Shown here: positions 48,215 through 59,218 of the stretch, piece after piece
Layout of the letters: every line of letters starts with the position of its first letter
Position numbering within the stretch: the stretch's first letter is position 1
Source: Helichrysum umbraculigerum
Lineage: Eukaryota; Streptophyta; Magnoliopsida; Asterales; Asteraceae
Length of the DNA: 64,000 bases
Reading direction: 5' to 3'
Assembly (NCBI GenBank): GCA_949592205.1
Contig: CATIUR010000006.1
Location: forward strand, 12,355,001-12,419,000
Position numbers and translations under genes: made by a program
The notes under the pieces: generated by a model
Database searches by the model: none
The model's input: only the letters and a program-made list of their open reading frames with translations
Told to the model about the DNA's origin: nothing

Positions 48215-50829
48215 TGATGTGACGCAAAAAGTCATGTTTTGTAGACCATTATTCCACACTTTTTGGGCACATCTTTAGTGAAAACATTCCAAAACAATCA
48301 TTATTTACTAAAAATCACTAAAGTGCTCAAAATATAGACGTTGCTACAAAAATCAGTAAAAACATCCGAATAACGCACAAAACGGAGCAAATAAGCAGCA
48401 ACCAACTCTCGCACCCTCATTTATCCTATGATAAACATATTATAACCTTATGATATGATGTAATAGGTAAAATTGAGACGAGAAAATCAAGAATCATGCA
48501 AATCGGGCAAAGGACGGAAAAGACTGGACGACTACAAACTCCTATAAAGTGATTTCGGCTATGCTAAAGTTGTACACATCCAATTTCAGTGATATTAGCA
48601 CCATTAGAAGAGTAATGGAATTACGAAGACACAGGCGAAAGAATCAGGTCAAATGGACGCATAACGAAGGAGATACGGACGTTTTAAGCAACGAACGAAA
48701 TCAGACGGAAGCCGTATACGGCCTTGCACACCGTATACGGCCCTTCATAGACCGTATACGGCCCCTTATACACCGTATACAGCCCTATGAAGGCAGTATA
48801 CGGCCCCTGATACCCCATATGCTGCCCGTTTGTGCTTCGTTTGCTTGTACGTGCGTGCTTCGCGAGTTGTACGGCTAATTTCAAGCTTTGCCTATAAATA
48901 GGAGGCCACCCCTCCATCATTCAACACACTTCATCATTCCATTCATTTCTCCATTTCCACTTTCTCTCTCACACACTCTCTCTCTCTCTCTAAACTCTCT
49001 TTCTTTCTTTCTCTCTCTAGAAATTAGGGTTAGGTCTGGTTAGTTCTCAGTTAATATTTAACTGAAACTAACGGAGGGGCTACTTTTGTAATAGCATAGG
49101 GAATAGTCCATGGGCTTTTATTGTAATATTGTCAAGGATATTGCGGAAGTTCTGCTTGTACTCTCTCTCTAAACGCTTATTCAATATACGCTTTATTAAC
49201 GGTTACTTCTTTCCTTATCTGTTATAATGATAATTGCTATTGTTATTATGCTAGATTTAGGACCTGTTATTATGCGTAGTGAGTAGTTTCCTTGTGTGTT
49301 TGTTATGATGTAGTTAGTTTATATATGTGTGGGGTGATGCTGCTTTAAACATATAATTGGATAACATTATGAAATAACGGAGGTAACGTTATACGGCTTT
49401 CATTTGTATAGCGCCGGAATCATCACTTATGTGTGTAGTACGGAACGTGGAAGCTATGAAAGTCGTGGGCACAATCCGTTGTGGAAATAATGTTTCCAGT
49501 TATATTATATAAATGAAAACCGGTGATCTATTAATCTTGTATTTATGAATTTCTAAACCAAATCGCCTTTCCTCCGATTAAACGTGGTTAGAACCTTTAT
49601 TACAAGGAGTCGCGAACCTTGATCAAACGGTCACTACCTATCTATGTTTTCTGAAACTGTAAACATGGTCTGAATTGCCTAGCTGTGGAAATACTGTTTA
49701 AAAACCTTTCGTATAGTACACCGTGTATCAATCAGGGATTTATTGGGAAATAGTGAGGGCTGGTTTATATCATAGATGGTTGGGCTTTAATATAAACGTA
49801 GTTTAAACTAGTCTAGAGTGACCATAAAGTATGTGACCCCGGAAAGACCACGATAAACGGCACTGTACTTCGTGTGACGTTGGAAACACCTTTGGTGGAG
49901 TACAAATACGTAGGAGCTAAGGAAATGTCGGTGGTTGAAGACTGTGTCACATCCTGGTTTGACTTCAAAGCTGTGGAAATGTTTGATCGCACTGTACACC
50001 GTTAGTACGCCTAAAGATCTGGAACACTGTGGAAATGCTTAGATGCACTGTACACCGTTAGTACATCTTGGGTCTGGAAAACTGTGGAAATGCATAATCG
50101 CACTGTACACCGTAATGAAAGCTCTAGATTAAAATATAACCATTAAATAAAGTTAATAGTCACCAAAACCAAGTCTTAGTCTTAAATGCCTTGTTTGACT
50201 TCGTTGTCCCCGTAGTGTTAAGAAAGGTCGGAACCTTAGTGGGTATGTTACTCTATCTCATGCACCCAGGAACTAACATTCCAAGAAGGGTCGTTACTCC
50301 ATCACTGGATAACGTTGAAGAGTTGAGCATCCTCCTCCGATCAGACTCAATTTGGCCTAGTATTCAGTGACATGCTGATTGGTTTCCCCTATCAGTAGGG
50401 TACTAGTGTTTACACTAAGAACAATTAAGCTCAGACAAGACACAAACCTTTAAAAGACGTTTTCATATCAAAACACTAGCATCACCCCCGCATAAGCTAA
50501 CGAAGTCATAACAAACACATCTCCTCCATACTGATTTTATCCCTATTTCTATTTTTCATTTATTTACTTTTTATTTTATTGCTTTAAATTACGGACCTAA
50601 GTAACAAAAACCCACTCAAACTCTGTTTTAAAAATCCCATCACTAAACTAAACAACTTGTCTTGATACTCTCGTTTCACAATACGATTAGCTTGAAGAAC
50701 GACCCTAGGTCATACTGCTGCTATACAGCCGTAGTAACACTTAGGTCCCCAGCTCTTATAAATTTAAAACTCCACTGCCGTGTCCTCCTTCCGTTGCGTT
50801 GACGACCATGACTGATCGAGGAGACGACA
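48215..50829 (+). repeat. Element C right (3') LTR
   Basis: 2615 bp; highly similar to 38841-41468, with small length differences in the CT-rich tract. TATA box at 48893-48901. Confidence 0.94.
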
Positions 50830-51905
50830 CGGGCATCCCCAACATTGAGTACAAAAGCTCTGCCTCGAGCATTGTTGTTGTTGTTCTTTTTATTCTTGTT
50901 TTTCAGCTTGGGGCAATCGCTTCTGAAATGCCCAGCAACTCCACATTCATAACAGGTTCTGGGAGTGTTGGGTTTGGTGTTGGTGTTAGCAGTGTTGGTC
51001 CTGCAATCCTTAGCAAAGTGCCCGAATCGCCTGCACTTGCTACAGGGGCAAGAACCATCATGATGAAGTTGGCATCTAGAACAGTAGGGCTTGTTTCCTT
51101 TGTAGTCCTTTTTGTCATCAGAACTAGAGGTGTAGACCTTTATGGTTTCAGGACTCTTAGATGGTTGTGGGTTCTGGTTTCTGGAACTTCCAGTTCCCTT
51201 CCTCTTGTTGTTGTTGCCAGAGGACGAGATGGGTGTTTCACAGCTAACAATCATGGCCAAAAGTTCATGCGCCATACGAATGGCACTCTGAATGTCAGTG
51301 GGTTTGGATGAGGCCACGTTCCCCTGGATGTTCTCCGGGAGTCCGCGAATGTACCTCTGAATACGCTTGCGCTCGGGATCAACCATAGAAGGACAGAGGA
51401 GTGCAAGTTGTTGAAATCTGGTGGTATAGCTGGTGATATCGGTTCCCTGAACCGACAAATTCCAGAACTCCTCTTCCAATCGTTGGAGTTCTTCGTTTGG
51501 ACAGTACTCATCGGTGAGCTTCTTCTTCAAATCCTCCAAAGGAATTTGGTATGCAATGTCAATGCCCACAGCCTGAGCATATGTGTTCCACCAAGTCAGA
51601 GCACCTTCAAGGAAAGTGCAGGTGGCATACTTAACCTTGCAGTCCTCGGGACAGTTGCAAATCCGGAAGACTGATTCCATTTTCTCGGCCCATCGAATTA
51701 ATCCTATGGCCCCTTCAATACCCTTAAAGTTCAAGGGTTTGCAGTTCAAGAAATCTTTGTAAGAACATGGTCTGGCTGGAGGAGTGTTATTGATCGTGTC
51801 CTCGCTGTCAAGATTTGGCTGTCGAGCAGCAAGGGCTTGTGTTACACTCTGTGCAATCAGTTGAGCAATTTCAGCATCAGTGTACGTGTGTCTTTTTGGA
51901 GGCAT
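50830..51905 (-). CDS. Element E gag with zinc knuckles (cut from pol by element C)
   Basis: The start MPPKRHTYTD is at 51905 (the frame is open 15 codons further up). Retrotransposon gag domain (PF03732-like: LIRWAEKMESVF, ALTWWNTYAQ, YTTRFQQLA), a basic S/N-rich linker, then two CCHC knuckles, CSKCRRFGHFAKDC and CYECGVAGHFRSDC, for RNA packaging. The frame reaches ..FVLNVGDAR at the C insertion, and the E protease segment continues it in frame at 38840. This piece has no stop. In sequence the gag looks sound; its separation from pol by 12 kb makes the whole element inactive. Confidence 0.88.
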
Positions 51906-52097
51906 AGTGCTAAATAACATGGGAATGAGGCATGTCAGATGTTTGCACAAAATTATGATATATCACATATGCATATTTATAATGTCACACCCCCAAATTC
52001 GATGATTGTGGTTAGCGGAAGCATTTAGTTAAGTATGGGGGTAATGACACCAATATTGTACATGCATACGTATCAGAGCATATGATTACAACAGAAC

Positions 52098-52098
<1 letters not shown>

Positions 52099-52139
<41 letters not shown>
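52099..52139. repeat. (TA)n microsatellite
   Basis: About 20 TA units near the left edge of solo LTR G. Confidence 0.97.
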
Positions 52140-52142
<3 letters not shown>

Positions 52143-52506
52143 GATGCCAAGAGTAATAGTTACAAAGTTTACGATTCATCGAATCGTATAAGTAATTAAG
52201 TTATACAAAAGTGGATTTCGTAAATATGACTAAAAATAGATTAGTTATACAAAAGAAATCCATATGTTTCAAAAAGTTGGCATCCTAAAAGCTTCACGGG
52301 TCGCCTAGAGTTCCATATGTGCAGGCGGTTTTTACGTGCAGCTAATTCCCTGGAAAACATAGTAAAAAGTCAACAGCGAGGTTGAGTGAATTCACAGGTT
52401 TTAAGTTTGCAAGTACAGTTTGTTTAACCAAATACATTCGTAAACAGTTATTACCATAATAGTTAAGTAATCGGTTTGTGAATTGTTATCCAAATGTAGG
52501 TCTGTT

Positions 52507-52645
52507 GGGATGTTGCCCAAATACAGTTTACGTGGGATGTTACCCAAAGTACAGTTTACATGGGATGTTATCAAAAGTACAGTTTACGTGGGATGTTACC
52601 CAAAGTACAGTTTACGCGGGATGTTACCTAAAGTACAGTTTAAAA
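52507..52645. repeat. Five ~28-bp tandem repeats in LTR G
   Basis: Units of the type GGGATGTTACCCAAAGTACA plus TTTACGT. Three units keep the small dyad TGGG-ATGTTR-CCCA; two have lost an arm. Confidence 0.85.
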
Positions 52646-52651
52646 TATGTT

Positions 52652-52919
52652 GCTGGTTGTTCTCCAGCGTTTCCAATGACAGTACCAGTCGTTCTCCGGT
52701 CTAAAGACGCACGGGTCGTTGTCCCGTCCAACTCGGCTAGTCGTTCTCTGGCAATAAACACTGTTGGTCGTTCTCCAGCGAAACACAGTACCGGTCGTTC
52801 TCTGGTCTAAAGACGCATGGGTCGTTCTCCCGTCCACCTGGCCAGTCGTTCTCTGGCACTAAAATACGTGGCTGGTCGTTCTCCAGTGTTTACATAAAAA
52901 GTACCGGTCGTTCTCCGGT
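52652..52919. repeat. Ten mini-hairpins with constant TCGTTCT loop (LTR G)
   Basis: Ten 17-bp dyads, spaced about 24-32 bp, each with a 5-bp stem around TCGTTCT (one TTGTTCT, one TCGTTGT). Starts: 52652, 52684, 52711, 52736, 52763, 52790, 52817, 52841, 52871, 52903. The stems fall in four classes: GCTGG/CCAGC, ACCGG/CCGGT, ACGGG/CCCGT and GCCAG/CTGGC. Four are perfect, five have one wobble-type pair and one (52684) has one mismatch. Confidence 0.88.
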
Positions 52920-53488
52920 TTACCAAACAAAGTTTAACAAGTTTATGAAAATGTTGTTTCATAAATACCAATTTCGTGTAAGAGTTCAACAGTTTAAAGT
53001 ACTCTAATCGTTTGAGCAAAACAAGTATACAATCGTGTATGTAAAAGCAGTTATGGCAATCAATAAAGCAGTTGACTATGTTTCTCACCCCAAGTTGTAA
53101 GCGGTAAAACAGTTAAAAGTGGGGCTGTGAACTCACCTGTTGAGTTGAATATGTTTGAGTGCTAGCAAAGCCTAAAGCCCAAGTATAGTTCAGAATCTCC
53201 TAACGCCCTAAACGTATGAGATTTAATAAGTATGTGGATGTCTAAGTCGACCCTTATGCTTGTGTTCATACAACCAAGTTATGTCCAAAGTGTTCGTTTA
53301 ACGTTTACGTTTATATTTCATAGTTGTGAAAATGTATACGACTCGTTGGTGATAGTTTGAAATCAACGTTTCACTAATATAAGTGTGTTGGTAATGTTGG
53401 TATAATTCACGTAGCATATTGTACAAAAAATATTCGTTTTCGGTTAAGTCTAACACTTAGTGAAAAAGTTGTAAACTTTCTGTTTTTA

Positions 53489-53838
53489 GCGTCACTTGAG
53501 GCGTCACTTGCCTTAGGGTAGCGTCACTTGCGTAAGTGTCGCTAATATTGTTTAATAGTTTTATGCGTCACTTGTTGATAGTGACGGACACTGCGAAATC
53601 GAATTTAGGCGTCACTTGGGTCAGTGTCGGGTTAAGTGATGTGCAGAGTCATGGGCGGCACTTGGGTAAGTGTCGCATAGAGTGACGGTTTAAAGGATTA
53701 CCGACACTTAACGAAGTGTCGCAAACAGAGGGTTTGTGGCGTCACTTAGGGAAGTGACGCGAAAAGAGGGTTTTATGCGACACTTAGTGCGTCACTTAAG
53801 TGTCGCTACATTGTTTTTGGCACCAATGCGTCACTTAC
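53489..53838. repeat. GCGTCACTT/AAGTGACGC dyad array in LTR G
   Basis: Repeated half-sites GCGTCACTT or GCGACACTT and their inverses. Perfect dyads: CGACACTT-AACG-AAGTGTCG (53702-53721), GCGTCACTT-AGGG-AAGTGACGC (53739-53760), and GCGACACTT..AAGTGTCGC (53777-53806). 53521-53542 has one mismatch. The variable central base changes on both arms together. Confidence 0.8.
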
Positions 53839-54708
53839 AACTGTTCGTGGATCAGTTTGAAAAATCGAGATTTAAGCTTCGTTTTGGACATAATTAGGTG
53901 ATATAAACACTAAAACATGATGTATTAAGTAGTATAAACAAGAAATATCAAAGAAAACTTCGAAATCTAAGAATTTACGAGATTGTCGGGTTCTTACAAA
54001 GTTATCGCGTGAGAAATCCGAGAAGATGGTTGTGTAGAGCTCGACTCCGTGATCGTTTTTCTCTAAATGAGCGAGGTGATTTGGTACGTTTTTGATGTAG
54101 TGTTTGTGTGATTTGTGTGGTGTTTTAGAGAGAATTGAATGAGAATGGGGGGGGGAGAGAGAGATGAATGGAAGAATGAGAAAGGAGGGGAGGTGGGGTG
54201 GGGTGGGGGTTTTGGTGTTGTTTTTGTGTCCCCATTTTTGTGGTATTTTTATCCGTGTTCGTTTACCCGATCGTTACATGTTACAATATTTTAATTAATA
54301 AATTTTTAATTACGCATTCTATTATATTTTTAATTGAGATATTTATAAACTAATCTAGTTGAGTTTATAAAATCTTAAACTTTATTTTGTTTCCGTTTTA
54401 CGTAATAAATGTTATTCGTTACGAAATACTTGTAAATATTATCGACGTAATATTTAATAAACGTTAATGTTATTTAATAAATTTCGTTTTATTAAATAAT
54501 TTAGTTCACCAACAGTCGCATTTTTTGTCGCGTTTGTTCCAATCGTTTTGTACGTGATTACGAATAAGTAATACTAAACGTATTAACCAGTTGGGCTTTG
54601 CTAGACTTACCTCTAAAATGCGTTGTGAATTCACTCAAAGTTAGGGAATTAGCCTAGAAATGCGTGTAAATTACGTTTATAATTTAGTTGAAAATGCGGG
54701 GTGTTACA

Positions 54709-54899
54709 TATAATGAGGTAATATGCAACAGTACGAAGCGATAATCATAATTCATTAGATAATAAAATTAGATTACAAGATACGAGTTCAAATGGTTACA
54801 AACTTCAGAGTTTACAAAAGGTGCCGGGAATTCTACATCCGGTCGAGTTACAAGAGATCTACATAGTTTAACTAGTCAGATCACAATATAGATGCTACA
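54709..54899 (-). other. Element E leader between upstream ORF and gag
   Basis: Together with 51906-51982 this is the ~265-bp spacer between the upstream ORF and gag, split by solo LTR G. No other feature seen. Confidence 0.6.
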
Positions 54900-55508
54900 C
54901 TAATCTTGACGTAGATTGAGTTGTGGAAGTAGTGCGGTGAGATGGTCCACAGATTCAGCAAGTCTGCTAACCACTCGAAGGGCGTCCTCGGTTTCCCTTA
55001 GACGTGTTTCGCATTGGTTCAACCTTGATTGCAGAACGGAGATCTCGTTTCGGTTACTGATAACTTGATTATGAAAGATCTCCATGGTTTCATCAGTGTC
55101 TTCCATTTGATTGTGGGTACGGTTAACGGTCACAGATAGATCTTCCGGATCCGAGTAGATTTGAGCAATGCGGACCTGAGCCGTTAACATCCAGTTTTCT
55201 CGAGTTTCTTGAAGTTCGATTTCCATGTCGTGTAGCCTGCTCTCTTGACGATGTACCCGAGCAACTAACACAGGTACTGTGAGGTGTGTTGGTTCTTGTG
55301 TGTACGGAGAGAGATCCATAGCTGAATATTCTCCGACATCGTCGGGGGTCTCAATGTGTTCTTCAATCCTCCAGGTGGCCATAGCCGCAGGTAACCAGCT
55401 CCATTGATGAGCGATTGCTCGATGGAGAGCTAAAGTAGATGTGTTACCAGTAGTGGCTGGATTGGCATAGGGACTAGCTCGGCGCGAGCTACCAGTGCGT
55501 CTAGTCAC
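54900..55508 (-). CDS. Upstream ORF of element E: coiled-coil protein of unknown function
   Basis: An open frame of about 203 codons between the PBS and gag, ending in TAG (54900-54902). In this frame there is no ATG before 55508 (the first codon shown is GTG). An ATG at 55587 opens another frame (MADSSSRQTTRTP) that would meet this one by a frameshift near 55540, so the gene may be slightly broken. The N-terminus is basic and serine-rich. From about residue 75 on there is a long charged heptad-like helix (RVHRQESRLHDMEIELQETR, then further E/R/Q/L-rich segments) that looks like coiled coil. I do not recognise it. Ty3 elements of the Ogre/Tat group have an extra ORF upstream of gag; it is unusual for a chromovirus. 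Confidence 0.55.
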   Translation of the reverse strand: MTRRTGSSRRASPYANPATTGNTSTLALHRAIAHQWSWLPAAMATWRIEEHIETPDDVGEYSAMDLSPYTQEPTHLTVPVLVARVHRQESRLHDMEIELQETRENWMLTAQVRIAQIYSDPEDLSVTVNRTHNQMEDTDETMEIFHNQVISNRNEISVLQSRLNQCETRLRETEDALRVVSRLAESVDHLTALLPQLNLRQD

Positions 55509-55891
55509 TAGGGATTCCGAGTGGCTACGACGTGAGCGAGAGAGATGATGGAGTACGTGTAGTTTGTCTAGATGATGAGTCTGCCATTTATGTGGAAAGA
55601 ATGTTTCAAGAAGTGAGGCCTATATATATAAATCACATATAATATAGCCTAGCGTGTCTAGCACAAACAAGTATAAGTCCCGTTTCTCTCGTGGTCAGAG
55701 TCAACTAGTGTATCCCTGTTCAACATAACCATTTCAGCTCTTACATCATCTTTATTTAATTGTACATAGTTGATCAGGCTATATTAAATTAAACTCGTTT
55801 GATGTAATCCCTGAACAAGTCATACCTAATAAGGAAATACTGTCTAACGGTCATAGTCTAGGCCCACTAAATGCAACCTAGTTCACTATAA
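55509..55891 (-). other. Element E 5' leader next to the PBS
   Basis: Noncoding except for the possible start of the upstream ORF (ATG at 55587). No repeat or dyad of note. Confidence 0.55.
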
Positions 55892-55909
55892 CCTTAGGCT
55901 CTGATACCA
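55892..55909 (-). promoter_or_regulatory. Element E primer-binding site (tRNA-iMet)
   Basis: The minus strand reads TGGTATCAGAGCCTAAGG, whose first 12 bases are the usual plant initiator-tRNA-Met PBS; 3 bp from the right LTR. Confidence 0.92.
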
Positions 55910-56775
55910 ATCTGTAACACCCCCAAATTCACTGTTTAGTGGAAACAAGCTTTGGGGTGCTACTAATCAAATATCACAGCAAAAAAGTAAAGCAAACGAC
56001 ATATATATGCGACATTTGTAAAATATTACAAAAGTATTACATTGTTATCATCAATTATAAACAAGCTTCGAGTTCGTAAATGAGTTTCCTAGAGATTCTA
56101 ATACATAACTGATATAACAAAAAGTAATGCAAAAGAATCTCCAAAAGTAGTATGCATGCGACTCGAGTTATCGATCCTGAGGGTGTGCAGTTCCTACTGC
56201 TGCTGTAAACCTGAGATACAATGCTAAAAAGTGTCAACCAAAAAGGTTGGTGAATCTTACAGGTTTAGTAGTAAAAGTATCAGTATGAACTACAAATATG
56301 TACCAGTGTAGCTAACAAGCCAAGTAAGTAAATCAGTAAATCATCACAAATGCCATGAGCTCACAAGTTGAAGCTTAACAGTGTAGTGTGAATGGTACAA
56401 TCAAGTACCGTATCACGTACCCCCGTGAGTGCTATCCGAACACTCATATGTAACAAATACTAATATGCCTGTTTCTACGGTGAAATCCGTGGTAGCGCTA
56501 CTACCCCAGGCAGGGATTGTCAGTCCCAAATGGATCCATTTACTAGTAATCGCACTTAAGTCCATAATTAACAACTTATGATAGGAGGATTTCAGTGGAT
56601 AAAAGTACTCATGCAAAGTGTGTAAAAAGTAGTATAATCAGTTCAGTACATTGTGTTCATACATAAAAACAGTAGCATCGTATCTCACCCCAAAGTAGAA
56701 AACAGTAAAAGTGGGGCTGTAAGACTCACCTGAGTCTAGCAAGTACGATACTTTCGTGTAATCGAATAAGTATCC

Positions 56776-57017
56776 CGGATGTAATTCCGTAGTGTGTCGG
56801 ATGTAATTCCGTAAGTTGGTTCTCCGAACCCTGCAACCTTTTGGGCGTCCGAAAGGCACAAGGTTGTAAGTAAATAAGCAAATAAGTTGGTGTCTCGAAA
56901 GATCACCCGTGCTAGTTTTCCACTCAACTAGGAAATGTCCAAGTGTTTGTTTGTACGTTTGTAATCATTTTGTAAATAAGTGTGGCCCGTTGGTGACGGA
57001 GGTGTAATAATAATTCA

Positions 57018-57112
<95 letters not shown>

Positions 57113-57341
57113 GTAGTTCATCGTGTTTGTATACCTTGTAGAGCATATACATAAGTTGATTATTTGTAACGTGACGTGTAACCCGTTGCTCGGATGTAAG
57201 TCTATGCGAGTGTAAACTCGTGCGAGTGTAAGCTCGTCTTATAAACAATATGTTCGAGTGTAAGCTCGTAGTAGTGTGGGTGTAATCCCATATGTAGTTT
57301 CGAGTGTAATCTCGTATATGTATTCAAGTTGTGTTGAATAC
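56776..57341. repeat. Mini-hairpin array with constant TGTAAN loop (LTR E, right)
   Basis: Same array as 13501-13986. Intact here: 56776, 56798, 57207, 57223, 57255, 57277, 57301 and the 8-bp hairpin at 57320-57341. The unit at 57191 has lost its right arm (TCTA for TCCG), while the unit broken in the left LTR (13900) is intact here (57255). Confidence 0.8.
57018..57113. repeat. (ATT)n microsatellite, about 32 units
   Basis: A pure ATT run in the right LTR of E. The left LTR has only about five units at 13741-13757. Confidence 0.97.
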
Positions 57342-59218
57342 TCATAAAAGTGATTGTTAACCATTCTTGCATTGGTTTAGTATTGTATTGAATAATTATT
57401 ATCGTTTGGTAACCATTTAAGTAAATTTCAAAGTGCTGAAAAATGTTGACTAAGTTTGACCGCGGACTGAGATCTCAGTTCGCAGAGCATAACTCATCTC
57501 GCAGGACAGAACTCATCTCGCAGGACAGAACTCATCTCGCGGGGAAAACTCATCTCGCAGGACAGAACTCATCTCGCGGGGAAAACTCATCTCGCAGGAT
57601 CGGCGGTTAGTAGTTTCGTTTATGGTAAAATGGTCAAACAAGCTCGGTTTGACCCGAAACTTTTAGGGAAGCCTTAAATATGTTAAATAAGCTTTAGAAA
57701 ATTGTCTTTACGTTTTATGATTGACCCGAAGTGTCGGTTTTTACGAAATTTCCAAAACAGCCCTTTTTGAAGGTTCTCGGTTTTGTCGGTTGGTTTCGCC
57801 TCAAGCTTTTGACGCTTTCTATTCCGATTCAAGTTCCACAAAAATTACCATGTGTTCTCCTAGGTGTCTAGTTTATTTCTGCACTTTATGATTATTTTAT
57901 AATTTCATTTACTATTTTAGACAAAAATAAACATGAAGAGTGGTCAGTTTTGGTCCAAAACAGACCTTTGTTAAAAGATTGGGTTATACACAAAAATCCG
58001 TGTATTTATGGAAATGTCCAAAGAAGAACTTTTTGTAGAGCTCTTCCATACGGAAATTTTGGTATGTGTTTCGTTATCTAACTCTTTGTATAACTCAAGT
58101 TATGATCGTTTTCGTGGGGCTGTTTACTGGGACAGTTTTGGTGTAGTTTAAATGTTTATGAAAAACGTGTTTTGAGCTTAATATTGGACATAATCTAGTC
58201 AAGTGAGCAAGTATACATGTTAATAAGTAGTAACCAAGTAAAACTAATGAAAGAAATAGGCTCACAATGGTTTGATGACCGATCTAAAGCCGAAAACACG
58301 ATGAGACGGTGACTAGCTTCGTTTCCTTGCTTTCGTCTTCGTTTTTCCCTCAAAAATGAGGTGGTGGCCGATGGTGGATGGTGGTGGCTGCTGGAGATCA
58401 GCAAGAATAGAGGGAGAGAAAAGTAGAGAGAAGGTGGAGAGGGTGTAGGGAATGATGGAGAATGTGGAGTGTGAAATGAGAAAGAGATAGAGTGTATAGA
58501 TGGTGAAGGAAGAAGGTGAGGGAGGCCATGCCCTCCTCATGTGGCCGGTTTTCTGTGGGGTCCACCTAGAGTGGACTTCACTAAATTTTGTTCCTCCATT
58601 TTGTGTTCCATGCGGTGCTCGTTTACTCGATTGTTTTACGTTTTAATTAGTCGTATAACGTTTTATATAATACGTTTCGTTAACGATTTAAAACACGATG
58701 TTTTTAATAAAAATTTTACTCAAATAATATATTCTAAGTTAGTAAAATATATTTTGGTTTTCGTCGGGTCGTCGGTTGCGAGTTGTACGTTTATTTAAAC
58801 CATGTAATGTTTTTAAACGTTATAATTGTACGTGTGTAATCGCGATATTTTTAGCCGAAGTATTTTATCATAATACTTATTATGAAGTTATAAAAATATA
58901 ACTTAAGTTTATTTCGTGTGTCGGGCGCGTTTCGTACGTTTTTGTCGCGTAAGGTTACGTTTTATACAATATTTAATACGTGTAATATATTCTCGCAATA
59001 TATTAAGGTAAATAATGTTTGTTTGGATAAATCCACATTATTTAAATAGTTTGTCACCAACGTCCATTTATAAATAGTGTCGGACCTCGCCCGGTTCATG
59101 AGTGTACGATTTAAACAAATCGTATATCGTGTATGTCATTACACAAAAGGTTACATATATTTAGATTAATATAAACTAAATACACGTAATTACAAGTAGT
59201 TTAAGCACTAATCATAGT

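Larger units (their letters stand above)
38841..50829 (+). mobile_element. Element C: non-autonomous Athila-like gag-protease-X element
   Basis: LTRs 38841-41468 and 48215-50829; perfect TSD cgggc at 38836-38840 and 50830-50834; the E frame reads through when it is removed. Internal: tRNA-Asp PBS, gag-protease-X, 2.3-kb 3' noncoding region, PPT. No RT, RNase H, integrase or ATHILA ORF. It is the only element in plus orientation. Its LTRs look very alike, so the insertion seems recent. Confidence 0.93.
51983..54708 (-). mobile_element. Solo LTR G in the leader of element E
   Basis: 2726 bp from TGTCACACCCCC to ..GGGGTGTTACA, with perfect TSD tataa at 51978-51982 and 54709-54713. No internal region, PBS or PPT is present, so it is a solo LTR left by LTR-LTR recombination. 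Its first ~60 bp resemble LTRs E and H, which suggests the same chromovirus group and minus orientation (inference). It is unusually rich in dyad arrays. Confidence 0.9.

Noticed and set aside
50799..51311. 170-codon plus-strand frame in E gag
   Set aside because: Antisense shadow of the zinc-knuckle gag, which has clear domain motifs on the minus strand.
52500..52920. CRISPR-like array (regular ~27-bp spacing in LTR G)
   Set aside because: Repeats are short imperfect dyads inside a plant LTR with a perfect TSD, with no spacers of uniform length and no cas genes; the genome is plant.
57015..57248. Poly-isoleucine and poly-asparagine frames
   Set aside because: Translations of the (ATT)n microsatellite.
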